Positions 1-7,617 are shown, numbered from the stretch's first letter. The stretch is 11,131 nt of DNA from JAGNHB01 sp964436005 (GCA_964436005.1 CAYTBK010000127.1:1-11131); one strand, 5' to 3'. The notes: generated from the sequence alone by a model not told the origin. Made by a program: numbers and translations.

Positions 1-1
1 G

Positions 2-2083
2 CCCCTGGCCGTGGCCACCTACGTCCAGGACAGCGTCCAGGAGCGGCAGGCGGAGGCCCTGATCAAGAGCCTGCGCCGCTTCGGCGGTGCCTGGAAAGAG
101 GCGCCCGTTCTCGTCGTCGTCGCCGCCGAGCCCGGCGAACTGTCCCTGGCCCGGCTGCGGCCGCTGGCGGGGGTGACCCTGTACCCGCTGGAGGCGCCGC
201 CCGGCCCCACATCCTACCCGCTGGCCAACAAGGCCTGGGCGGCGGCCCAAGCGGAGCGGCTCCTGACCGGCCGGGCCCGGACCCTGGCCTGGTTCGACCC
301 GGAGACCCTCGTCCTGGGCCCGCTGGACCGGCTGGACCTGGGCGCCGGGGCGGACGCCGCCTTCCAGCCCGTCTTCCAGGCCAACAGGGTGGCCCTGCCG
401 GAGGCGGCCGCGCCCGACCCGTTCTGGCGGCGCATCTACGCGGAGACGGGGGTGCAGGCGGAGAGCGTGCCGGTGGTCGCCGCCTTCCGCGACGGGCAGC
501 GCATCCGGGCCTACTACAACTGCGAAATCTACGCCGTGCGCCCCGAGAAGGGCATCCTCCGGGCCTGGGCGCAGGCGCTGGCCCGCCTCCTCGCCGACGC
601 CGGCTTCCAGCAGGAGGCCTGCCCCGACTTCCCCCACCGGCTCTTCCTCCACCAGGCCGTCCTCAGCGCAGAGGTCACCGCGCGCGTCCCCCCGGCCCGG
701 CTGGCCGCCCTGCCCACGGCGGCCGCCTATCCCTTCAACCTGTATGCACAACTGCAACCGGGAAAGAAGGCGGAGACCCTGGACAACCTGGGCGCCGTCA
801 TCTTCGAGAGCGTCTGGGAGAGCGACCCCCTGTGGGCCGACTCCGTGGGGATGAGCGCCGAACTGCGCGCCTGGCTGGACGCCGCCGCGCGGGAGTACCG
901 CTCCCTGGCCCCGGGCGTGTTCCGGGAGGAGCGGGGCAGCGGCTGCAACAGCCTCCTGGTGCGGACGTCGGACGGCGACGTGCTCGTCGACACGGGCGGC
1001 GCCCCCGACCGCCCGTCGAGCTGGCTCGGCCGCGTCCACGGCGAGGGCCCCCTCCGGGCGGTCCTGCTGACCCACGCCCACCCGGACCACCGTCCCGCCC
1101 TGACCGGCTGGGACACCGCGGGGACGGAGATCGTGGCCCAGGAGGGTTTCATGGAGACGGTGGCGCTGCTGGACCGGCTGGCGGGATTCTATGCCCGGCG
1201 CAACGCCCCGCTGCAGGGCCACCCGGTCCCCGACCCCCTCCCGCCGCCGCCTTCCTGCGTCCGCCCCACCCGCACCTTCGCCGACCGCCTCGTGCTGAAG
1301 GCGGGCGACACAAGCTTCGAGCTGATCCACGTCGGGGGGGAGACGCCGGAAACTTCCCTGGTCTGGATGCCGGAAAAGGGCGTTCTCTGCATCGCCGACG
1401 ACTTCTACAGCTCCTTCCCGGCCCTCTGGACGCCGCGGGGGACGCAGCCGCGCAACGCCCTGCACTACATCCGGGCGCTGGACACGGCGCTGGCCCTGGC
1501 GCCGGAAGTCCTGGTCCCCGGGCACGGCGAGCCGCTGGCGGGTCGCGAGCTGGTCCGGCAGAAGCTGGCGCTCTGGCGGGACGCGCTGCAGTACGTGCAC
1601 GACGAGACGGTCCGGGGCCTGAACGAGGGCCGCTCGGCGGCCGAGTTGATGAAGTCCGTCCGCCTGCCGGAGCGCTTCGCCGCCATCGACCAGTCCTTCG
1701 GCACGACGGAGTGGGGCGTGCGGGGCATCTGCGAGTATTACACCAACAGTTTCGACGGGAGCATCGGCTCGCTCTACGGGGAAGCGCCGGACGGGGCCGA
1801 CGGCGACGTCGCGGCGGCGGCGGGCGGCCCGGGGCCATTGGCCGCCAAGGCGGAGGAGTTGCTGGCCGCCGGCGCCTTCCTCCGTTCGCTGCGGCTGGCC
1901 GACATCGCCCTGCGGGCCGACCCCCGCCACCCCGGGGCGCTGGCCGCGCGGCTGGGCTGCCTGCGCGCCTTGCGCCGGGAGTGCCGGAACTACTTCCAGG
2001 CGGCCTTCCTCGCCGCGGCCATCCGCGAGACGGAAGCCCGCCTGGCGCCGCCGGCGACGGCCGGGACCGGGAAAACACCGTAG
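2..2083 (+). CDS. GT-A-like domain fused to MBL-fold alkylsulfatase-type hydrolase (5' partial)
   Basis: The frame is open to the left edge (codons Pro-Leu-Ala precede the first GTG at 11), so the true start is probably outside the window. Residues below count from that GTG. Residues 1-275 look like a nucleotide-sugar-transferase (GT-A-like) domain: an acidic WFDPETLVLGPLDRL stretch at 94-108 and YYNCEIYAVRPEKGILRAW at 168-186 recall motifs of glycosyltransferase-like proteins. Residues 300-510 are a metallo-beta-lactamase fold with THAHPDH (His355, His357, Asp359, His360), a conserved His440, ADD at 462-464 and GHGEP with His505. Residues 515-675 resemble the alkylsulfatase dimerisation region (EYYTNSFDGS near 575, then a TPR-like helical part), broken by an Ala/Gly linker near 599-609. 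No C-terminal SCP2-like domain follows. The hydrolase substrate is unknown. The MBL assignment is firm; the N-terminal assignment is tentative. Confidence 0.8.
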   Translation, partial: PLAVATYVQDSVQERQAEALIKSLRRFGGAWKEAPVLVVVAAEPGELSLARLRPLAGVTLYPLEAPPGPTSYPLANKAWAAAQAERLLTGRARTLAWFDPETLVLGPLDRLDLGAGADAAFQPVFQANRVALPEAAAPDPFWRRIYAETGVQAESVPVVAAFRDGQRIRAYYNCEIYAVRPEKGILRAWAQALARLLADAGFQQEACPDFPHRLFLHQAVLSAEVTARVPPARLAALPTAAAYPFNLYAQLQPGKKAETLDNLGAVIFESVWESDPLWADSVGMSAELRAWLDAAAREYRSLAPGVFREERGSGCNSLLVRTSDGDVLVDTGGAPDRPSSWLGRVHGEGPLRAVLLTHAHPDHRPALTGWDTAGTEIVAQEGFMETVALLDRLAGFYARRNAPLQGHPVPDPLPPPPSCVRPTRTFADRLVLKAGDTSFELIHVGGETPETSLVWMPEKGVLCIADDFYSSFPALWTPRGTQPRNALHYIRALDTALALAPEVLVPGHGEPLAGRELVRQKLALWRDALQYVHDETVRGLNEGRSAAELMKSVRLPERFAAIDQSFGTTEWGVRGICEYYTNSFDGSIGSLYGEAPDGADGDVAAAAGGPGPLAAKAEELLAAGAFLRSLRLADIALRADPRHPGALAARLGCLRALRRECRNYFQAAFLAAAIRETEARLAPPATAGTGKTP

Positions 2084-2106
2084 CGGGCCTCGTGCCGGAA
2101 GAAACG

Positions 2107-2147
2107 GCAAGCGCCGCCGGCCCTGAACGGGGCCAGGCGGCGCTTTG
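2107..2147. terminator. Bidirectional hairpin terminator between convergent genes
   Basis: The left arm AAGCGCCGCC-GGCCC and the right arm GGGCC-a-GGCGGCGCTT pair over about 15 bp with one bulged base and a short loop near 2124-2129. The + strand side is followed by a T-rich stretch (CTTTGCTTGTTG). The - strand side is followed by TTGCCGTTTCTTCC. It sits in the 97-bp gap between the + strand MBL gene stop (2083) and the gatD stop (2181), as expected for a shared terminator. The T-tracts are interrupted, so efficiency is uncertain. Confidence 0.75.
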
Positions 2148-2180
2148 CTTGTTGCGGACGGTCCGGCCCGCCGGGGCCGG

Positions 2181-3563
2181 CTACTTGCGGTACTGGGAGA
2201 TGAAGTCCTCCACCTCCGGGATCCCGCCCTGGAAGATGAGGTAGCCGTTGCTCGGCTCCCGCTCGGTGATCTCGCCGGCGATGGGCGTGTACATGATGCG
2301 CTTGACCTCGTCCAGGTCCTGGCTCTGGCCCAGGGCCCAGCCCAGCTTGACGTAGGCCACCTCGGGCAGCATGTTGGCCATGGGCACGACGCCCAGCTCC
2401 ATCATGTCGCGGCCGGTGTCGTAGACGTACATCTGGACGTAGCCCCAGAGGGTCTGCACCGTCATGTAGACGGCGATGCCCTTCTCCTGGGCGCGCTTCA
2501 AGGCCGGGTAGAGCGGCTTGTTGACGTGGCCCAGCCCGGTGCCGGCGATGACGATGCCCCGGTAGCCGTTGTCGATGAGGGAGTCCACGATGTCCGGCTT
2601 CATGTTGGGGTAGTAGTAGACGATGGACACCCGCTCGTCGAAGGCGGTGTTGATGACCACGTCCCGGTCGTAGCGCCGCCGCTTGTAGTCCTGGCGCAGG
2701 GGGACGATGGTTTCGCGGCTGACCATGGCCAGCGGGATGTCGCCGATGGTCCGGAAGGTGGAGCGGTAGCTCGAGTGCATCTTCCGCACGCGCGTGCCGC
2801 GGTGGAGCAGCCCGTAGGTGTCGGAGGTGGGGCCGAACATGCACACCATGACCTCAGCCAGGTCGCTCTCGGCGGCCGCCTTGACGGAGTGCATGAGGTT
2901 GAGGGCGGCGTCCGAGGAGGGACGGTCGCTGGAGCGCTGCGAGCCCACCATGACGATGGGGACGGGCGAGTTCTGCACCATGAACGAGAGGATGGCGGAG
3001 GTGTGGTGCATGGTGTCGGTGCCGTGCCCGATGACGATGCCCTGCACGCCCTTGCGGATCTCCCGGCCGATGGCCTCGGCGGTGCCGGCCCACTGTTCGG
3101 GCCCCATGTTCTCCGAGAAGACGCCGTAGAGCTTTTCCGTATCCAGGTTGCAGATGTCGGCCAGTTCGGGCACCGATCCGTACAACTCGCCGGGGGAGAA
3201 GGCGGGGATGACCGCCCCCGTCCGGTAGTCGAGGCGGCTGGCGATGGTCCCGCCCGTGCCGAGCAGCTTGACTTTCGGCCGCTTGGGGTCGAAGGGGAAC
3301 TCCTTCTCCGGGATCTTGTAGTGGGCTTCCTTGCGACCGGCCACGGTGATGTTGCGAATCTGGTCCGCCGCGATGCCGACGTTGTACCCGGTGCGCAGTT
3401 TCACCACGACGTGCAGGGCGTCGGCGGTTTCCGAACGGGGCAGGATGATCCCCGTGAAGGCGCCTTTTTCCGTGACGACCTCGACGTCGCTCCAGACCGG
3501 GGCGGTAAAGTGCTTCAAAACTTCCAGGGAGCGTCCGCGATACCCTTTGTAATCGGTGCTCAT
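2181..3563 (-). CDS. gatD: Glu-tRNA(Gln) amidotransferase subunit D
   Basis: This is the glutaminase/asparaginase-like subunit of GatDE. It hydrolyses an amide donor to supply ammonia for converting Glu-tRNA(Gln) to Gln-tRNA(Gln) in the cytoplasm. It has 460 residues, close to archaeal GatD. Residues 1-90 form the small N-terminal beta domain that distinguishes GatD from plain asparaginases. The asparaginase domain follows: LGTGGTIAS at 101-109 (nucleophile-position Thr106), Tyr113, GHGTDTM at 179-185 (Thr182, Asp183) and Lys261 in RGTRVRKMHSSYRSTF. By alignment to type I/II asparaginases every catalytic residue is present. The ATG overlaps the gatE stop in ATGA, and a GAGGAGG Shine-Dalgarno precedes it. 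The gene is last in the - strand series and ends just before the hairpin. The N-terminal domain and the gatE partner argue against a stand-alone L-asparaginase. Confidence 0.95.
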   Translation of the reverse strand: MSTDYKGYRGRSLEVLKHFTAPVWSDVEVVTEKGAFTGIILPRSETADALHVVVKLRTGYNVGIAADQIRNITVAGRKEAHYKIPEKEFPFDPKRPKVKLLGTGGTIASRLDYRTGAVIPAFSPGELYGSVPELADICNLDTEKLYGVFSENMGPEQWAGTAEAIGREIRKGVQGIVIGHGTDTMHHTSAILSFMVQNSPVPIVMVGSQRSSDRPSSDAALNLMHSVKAAAESDLAEVMVCMFGPTSDTYGLLHRGTRVRKMHSSYRSTFRTIGDIPLAMVSRETIVPLRQDYKRRRYDRDVVINTAFDERVSIVYYYPNMKPDIVDSLIDNGYRGIVIAGTGLGHVNKPLYPALKRAQEKGIAVYMTVQTLWGYVQMYVYDTGRDMMELGVVPMANMLPEVAYVKLGWALGQSQDLDEVKRIMYTPIAGEITEREPSNGYLIFQGGIPEVEDFISQYRK

Positions 3564-5542
3564 GAACGCACCTCCTCGACGATTTTCCGCACGGTGTCCT
3601 CGACGGTCTTCCCGGCCACGCGACCGCGCGCGACGGCCATCACCGGGCGCATGGCGGCCCGGATCCGCTTCGGGTTGTCAAAGGCGGCCAGGCCGGGGAT
3701 GCGGGCGATCTCCGCTCGCACGAGCTCTTCGAGCTCGGCCGCGTCCAGCGCCGGCGGCAGGCCCTCTTCCCAGGGCTGTCCCTGGGCCAGGCGCTCCATG
3801 AGCAGGAGGATCCCCTCCCGGGCGATCTTCCCGTCGGCGTACAGTTTGAGGATCTTCTCGGCGTTTTCGGGGATGAATTCCTCGGTGGACAGCTTTTTCC
3901 GGGCCAGCCGCTTCGGGAGCTGGACGAGCGAGACAGCCGCCAGCTTCGGCTCCAGGCCCCATTCCTTCACGGCCTTCTCGAAAACGGTGTGCAGCGGCGA
4001 GATGGCCAGCACGTGGATGGTGTCCGCGGGGATGGCCAGCTGGTGGTACCACTTCTCGCGTTCCCAGAAGTACTGGGGCAGGCGTTTCCGGATGTTCTCC
4101 AGCCGCTCCTGGGTGATGCGCTTGGGGGGGAGGTCGGTGTCGGGGTACATGCGGTTGGCGCCGGGCAGGATGCGCTCGAAGCCGTTCGTGCCGTCGCGCA
4201 GGGCCTGGCGGGTTTCCGAAGGGATGCCGATGGTCGCTTCCCTCGCCCGGATCACGATTTCCCTGGCTCCGGTCAGGGCGTCTTCGGCATCGCCCCAGAC
4301 GAGGACCATGGAATCGTCTGGCCCGGCGCCGCAGGCTTTTCGAACGGCCTGCCACTCGGCGGTGGAAAGCGTTTCGCTTTGCCGGTCGGAGTGGACGATG
4401 TTGGGCAGCGTGGTCAGGCAGGCGATGACCCGGACCCGGTCCATGATTTCACGGGAGAAGGTGGTGTCGGTCTGGGTCTGCCAGGTCAGGAGGCCCTTGA
4501 ACCCCGTCAGGCTGACGCACTGAACCATCCGGCCCAGGGCAACCGCCCGCCGGATGGGTTCGTAGCGGGTCTTGCGCAGCAGGCGCGTGACATCCTCGAT
4601 GCGGGAGGCGAAAGTCTCCGGGGTGATCCCGCGCCGGTGCAGTTCCTCGCGCAGGCGCAGCAGGTTCCACTGGCGCATGGCCTCGTTGTAGGTGAGCAGG
4701 GGGATGTTGGGGATCCGGGGCACGCCCTTGATCTCGATGCGGGTGCCGCCGGTGACGCTGACGTTGACGTCCTGCCGGCCGGCGCCGATGCCCGTGCGGA
4801 CCCGGCCCGTGCTGCGCCCCAGCCGCCGGATGACCTCGCCGACCTCGGCCACCTCCTGCGGGGTCTTCATGGCGGCGTCCGTCACGGTCTCGATGAGGGG
4901 CATGCCCAGGCGGTCGGTCAGGTAGACCCGGCGGTGCCCCACGTCGCTGACTTCGCGACAGGCGTCCTCTTCCAGGCCCAGCTGGATGATGGGGATTTCC
5001 CGGTCCTGGAAGGGGAGCGTGCCGTTGACCCCGACGATGGTGGTGCGCTGGAAGCCGGTGGGGATGCTGCCGTCCAGGTATTGCTTGCGGGCGATGTGGA
5101 TCTCGTCCACCATGTTGCACCGGTAGAGCAGGCCGATCTCGAGGGCGATGTCCAGCGCCTCCTCGTTGAGCTCGAAGGGCGGCGTGTCGTCCATCTCGTA
5201 GGTGCAGACCGTCTCGCGCTTGATCTGGTAGATGATCTCCTTCTTGGTCTTGAACTCCATCAAGGCGGTCCCGTCGTACTCGCCGAGCTCCGACAGCGTG
5301 GGCCTCATGTGGCGGAGGATCTCGGCGTCGTAGCGGTCGCTGTAGCGGCCGGCCGGGCAGCGGCAGAACAGCTTTTTCTGCGTGTAGAGCTGCTGGTGTA
5401 CCTCCAGGCCGGAACGGAATCCCACCGTTTCGTAGTCCTTGGCCGTCATCTCGTGGAATGGCTTGAAAATGAAATCGTACAAGGGGCCCCCTTTGCGACC
5501 GGAAGACGTTGTTGTCGGTCGGCGTCCCGGCCGGACGACCAT
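3560..5542 (-). CDS. gatE: Glu-tRNA(Gln) amidotransferase subunit E
   Basis: GatE is the tRNA-binding, kinase and transamidase subunit of the heterodimeric Glu-tRNA(Gln) amidotransferase. It phosphorylates the misacylated glutamate and amidates it with ammonia from GatD. Residues counted from the ATG at 5542: GLEVHQQL at 45-52, KLFCRCPA at 57-64, DGSIPTGFQRT at 157-167 (GatE-type; GatB reads differently), GLEEDACR at 189-196 and GRQDVNVSVTGGTRIEIKGV at 255-274. An AspRS-type GAD insertion follows (about 345-440), a GatE hallmark absent from GatB. It ends in GIPSETRQALRDG and PGANRMYPDTDLPP at 460-473. A YqeY-like helical tail completes the protein to 660 residues, so it is full length. The first 20 residues are low-complexity. 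The start may instead be TTG at 5482 (behind AAAGGGGG) or ATG at 5449. The stop overlaps the gatD start. The family call is very secure; only the start is doubtful. Confidence 0.95.
   Translation of the reverse strand: MVVRPGRRPTTTSSGRKGGPLYDFIFKPFHEMTAKDYETVGFRSGLEVHQQLYTQKKLFCRCPAGRYSDRYDAEILRHMRPTLSELGEYDGTALMEFKTKKEIIYQIKRETVCTYEMDDTPPFELNEEALDIALEIGLLYRCNMVDEIHIARKQYLDGSIPTGFQRTTIVGVNGTLPFQDREIPIIQLGLEEDACREVSDVGHRRVYLTDRLGMPLIETVTDAAMKTPQEVAEVGEVIRRLGRSTGRVRTGIGAGRQDVNVSVTGGTRIEIKGVPRIPNIPLLTYNEAMRQWNLLRLREELHRRGITPETFASRIEDVTRLLRKTRYEPIRRAVALGRMVQCVSLTGFKGLLTWQTQTDTTFSREIMDRVRVIACLTTLPNIVHSDRQSETLSTAEWQAVRKACGAGPDDSMVLVWGDAEDALTGAREIVIRAREATIGIPSETRQALRDGTNGFERILPGANRMYPDTDLPPKRITQERLENIRKRLPQYFWEREKWYHQLAIPADTIHVLAISPLHTVFEKAVKEWGLEPKLAAVSLVQLPKRLARKKLSTEEFIPENAEKILKLYADGKIAREGILLLMERLAQGQPWEEGLPPALDAAELEELVRAEIARIPGLAAFDNPKRIRAAMRPVMAVARGRVAGKTVEDTVRKIVEEVRS
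3571..3577 (-). promoter_or_regulatory. Ribosome binding site of gatD
   Basis: The - strand reads GAGGAGG followed by TGCGTTC and the ATG at 3563. This near-perfect Shine-Dalgarno, lying inside the 3' end of gatE, fixes the gatD start and supports translation coupled to gatE. Confidence 0.8.
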
Positions 5543-5606
5543 CTTAGCGTTTTCCGGGGGTGGATTTCAAGGCAGGGAAGCGATTTCCGCCGATTTCTCC
5601 CGCTCG

Positions 5607-6518
5607 TCAGGACCGGAATTCTCCGGTGTCGATCCACTCGCACTTCACGAGCGACCACCAGTCCACCGCCAGGCCCCTGGCGACGTATTCGTAGGGCAGC
5701 CAGCCGTACCCCTTTTCCCCCCACTCCTCGCCCCAGGAGTTGCGCACGAGGACCGCCCCGACGGATTCGGGGGACCGGCCGTCGGCGGAGGGGATGCGCC
5801 GGGCGTCGTCGTAGCCGACCGCCAGCACGGCGTGCCCGCCCACCACCTCCTCCCCCGGTGCGGGGAAGGGGATTTCGCCCGTTCGTTCGGCCTGGTCGAC
5901 GCCGGAAAACACGGTGAACCCGAAGACGGCGGGCAGCCTGGCGGCCAGGTTGCCCTTGATGCGGCGCAGCAGGGCTTCCGGTGTCACCCCCGGCTTGTCC
6001 AGCCGGTAGTAGGCCAGCGCCTGGTAGTTGGAGGCGAAGGCGTAGCAGAAGGCCGGCGGTTCGCGGTCGAAGCGGCGGATGTCGTAGGGCCAGTACTCCT
6101 CGGGTGGCACGCCGAAAATGGCCAGGGCCCCCATGGTGGTGCGCAGTTGCGCGCCGACGTCGCCCTTCAGCCCGTCGAGGGCCCGGGTGGTTTTGTAGAT
6201 GAAGAGCCGGGAGGCTTCCAGGTGCCGGCCGAAGGCGCGCCGCTCGAAGTATTCCACCGCGGCGGCCGCGGCGTGGGCGGTGCAGGAGCCGAGGTCCCCC
6301 TGGTGCTCGATGGGCGGGCACCAGGGCCGCAGGTCCGCCGAAGCCGGCAGGGCGGACTCCCGGAAGGCGCCGGTTCTTTCCAGCAGTCGCCGGACGGGTT
6401 CCTTCATCCCCGCCCGCTGCAGGCGGAGCCCGATCTGCACGGTTTCCGGGGAGTAGTCGCGGTGGTCGGGCACGTCCCGCAGCCAGCCGAACCCCCGGCC
6501 TTTCCTGGTTCTCTTCAT
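5607..6518 (-). CDS. Papain-like C1 family cysteine peptidase, no signal peptide
   Basis: This 303-residue protein has the complete papain catalytic set: oxyanion Gln73 and nucleophile Cys79 in QGDLGSCTAHA, His229 in GGHAVLAVGYDD, and Asn260 in RNSWGEEWGEKGYGW. It likely hydrolyses or transfers peptide bonds. The N-terminus (MKRTRKGRGFGWLRD) has no hydrophobic signal segment and only about 60 residues precede the mature-type domain, so a cytosolic enzyme without a classical inhibitory propeptide is suggested. The RDVPDHRDYSP stretch resembles the start of other bacterial C1 proteins. The ATG is preceded by GGAGGGGG at a good distance. It lies 42 bp after the sugar kinase gene and 64 bp before gatE (124 bp if GatE starts at TTG 5482). 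Its substrate is unknown; the neighbouring ATP-grasp and aminomutase genes hint at a peptide-like small molecule, but this is inference. Confidence 0.88.
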   Translation of the reverse strand: MKRTRKGRGFGWLRDVPDHRDYSPETVQIGLRLQRAGMKEPVRRLLERTGAFRESALPASADLRPWCPPIEHQGDLGSCTAHAAAAAVEYFERRAFGRHLEASRLFIYKTTRALDGLKGDVGAQLRTTMGALAIFGVPPEEYWPYDIRRFDREPPAFCYAFASNYQALAYYRLDKPGVTPEALLRRIKGNLAARLPAVFGFTVFSGVDQAERTGEIPFPAPGEEVVGGHAVLAVGYDDARRIPSADGRSPESVGAVLVRNSWGEEWGEKGYGWLPYEYVARGLAVDWWSLVKCEWIDTGEFRS

Positions 6519-6533
6519 CGTTCCCCCTCCGGT

Positions 6534-6552
6534 GGCCGGCTCCTGACCGGCC
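6534..6552 (-). other. Intergenic inverted repeat before the C1 peptidase gene
   Basis: GGCCGG and CCGGCC flank a 7-base loop (CTCCTGA) in the 42-bp gap between the kinase stop and the peptidase ribosome binding site. There is no T-run after it on the - strand; the GGAGGGGG site follows directly. It may be an RNA-stabilising or processing hairpin, or only a GC-driven coincidence. Confidence 0.3.
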
Positions 6553-6560
6553 GCTGTGCG

Positions 6561-7571
6561 CTACAGGCAGGTCACCCCGTTGCGGGTCATGCTCATGGCC
6601 AGGTCTTCGTCGCTGACGGTGGCGGTTCCCAGGCGGCTCACGGCCACGCCGGCGGCGTGGTTGGCCATCAGGGCGGCCGGTTCGGCGTCGATCCCGGCGC
6701 ACAGGGCCAGGGTCATGACCGCCGCCACCGTGTCCCCGGCGCCGGTCACGTCGTATACCTCCCGGGACAGGGTGGGGATCTTCCGGAAGCTGCCGCCGGC
6801 CTGGAAGAGCGCCATCCCCTCTTCACCGAGGGTGATGAGGATGTTTTCGGCCCCGGTCTTCTGCAGCAGGGCCTCGCCCGCCTGCTTGAGCGTGCGGTCG
6901 TCGCGGATCTCCACACCGGCGCCGGCGGAGGCTTCCTTGCGGTTCGGCGTCAGGAGGGTGGCCGGTCTGTAGTTGGAGAAATCCTGGAACTTGGGGTCGA
7001 TGGTGACGACGCGGCCGGCCTGCTGGGCCACGGGCAGGATGGCGGAAAGCAGCTTCTTCTCGACGATGCCCTTCCCGTAGTCGGAAACCAGCAGGGCGTC
7101 CACTTCCGCGAGATGGTTCCGGAGGAAGAGGACCACTTTCTTGAACAGTTCCACGGTCATGGGCAGGACGGTTTCGCGGTCGACCCGGCACACCTGCTGG
7201 TGCCCGGCGATGATGCGCGTCTTGGTCACCGTCGGCCGGCCCATGTCGATGAGGACTCCGCCGGTGGGGAGCTTCATCCGCTCCATTTCCTGCAGGACGC
7301 GCTCCCCGGAAGCGTCGTTGCCCACGACACCCACCAGGATCGGGGTTCCGCCCAGGGCGTGGATGTTGGCGGCCACGTTGCCGGCGCCGCCGAGGTGGAA
7401 GTTCTCCGTCCGCATGGCCACCACGGGGACGGGCGCCTCGGGCGAGATTCGCTCCACGCTGCCCCGGATGTACTGGTCCAGGATGATGTCGCCGAGAATC
7501 ATCACGCGCTTGCCCCGGAAGGACCGCACGAGTTCGTACACGTTTCTGGATGAATTGCCTGTTTTTCCCAT
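6561..7571 (-). CDS. rfaE1: D-glycero-beta-D-manno-heptose-7-phosphate kinase-like PfkB sugar kinase (RfaE1/HldA type)
   Basis: This is a PfkB/ribokinase-family enzyme that probably phosphorylates D-glycero-beta-D-manno-heptose 7-phosphate at C1, on the way to ADP-heptose for the LPS inner core. Visible family motifs: GDIILDQYIRG at 27-37, ERISPEAPVPV at 40-50, GGAGNVAAN at 61-69 (sugar binding), HQQVCRVDRE at 124-133 (typical of RfaE1), SDYGKG at 163-168, ITLGEEGM at 246-253 and DVTGAGDT at 274-281 with the catalytic base Asp280. At 336 residues it matches the kinase half of HldE. The C-terminal nucleotidyltransferase half is absent, so ADP transfer must be done by another protein. The start is an ATG with AGGCGGAG just upstream. 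Other heptose genes are not in the window, so a related hexose/heptose substrate cannot be excluded. Confidence 0.87.
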   Translation of the reverse strand: MGKTGNSSRNVYELVRSFRGKRVMILGDIILDQYIRGSVERISPEAPVPVVAMRTENFHLGGAGNVAANIHALGGTPILVGVVGNDASGERVLQEMERMKLPTGGVLIDMGRPTVTKTRIIAGHQQVCRVDRETVLPMTVELFKKVVLFLRNHLAEVDALLVSDYGKGIVEKKLLSAILPVAQQAGRVVTIDPKFQDFSNYRPATLLTPNRKEASAGAGVEIRDDRTLKQAGEALLQKTGAENILITLGEEGMALFQAGGSFRKIPTLSREVYDVTGAGDTVAAVMTLALCAGIDAEPAALMANHAAGVAVSRLGTATVSDEDLAMSMTRNGVTCL

Positions 7572-7595
7572 GGTGCTCCGCCTGCTTGCGATGGT

Positions 7596-7617
7596 GGGCC
7601 GCCGGTCCGGGCGGCCC
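7596..7617 (-). other. Perfect 8-bp GC hairpin between ATP-grasp and kinase genes
   Basis: GGGCCGCC and GGCGGCCC form a perfect 8-bp stem with a 6-base loop, about 24 bases upstream of the kinase start codon. No U-tract follows on the - strand transcript, so it is not a standard intrinsic terminator. It could mark partial transcription attenuation or an mRNA processing or stability point inside an operon. Confidence 0.4.

Noticed and set aside
832..2244. Alternative + strand frame inside the MBL gene
   Set aside because: It is Arg/Pro/Gly-rich, typical of an off-frame in GC-rich DNA, while the main frame carries the metal-binding motifs.
2181..3563. Calling the gatD gene a simple L-asparaginase
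   Set aside because: The N-terminal GatD domain, the length and the overlapping gatE gene identify it as GatD.
2145..4523. Long + strand open frame antisense to gatD and gatE
   Set aside because: It is a composition-driven shadow of two strongly conserved genes, without a domain of its own.
5543..5606. Possible terminator or promoter between the C1 peptidase and gatE
   Set aside because: Only 4-bp inverted repeats and no clear -35/-10 pair were seen.
5439..7553. Long + strand open frame antisense to the C1 peptidase and kinase
   Set aside because: It overlaps two genes with complete catalytic motifs; the translation is low-complexity.
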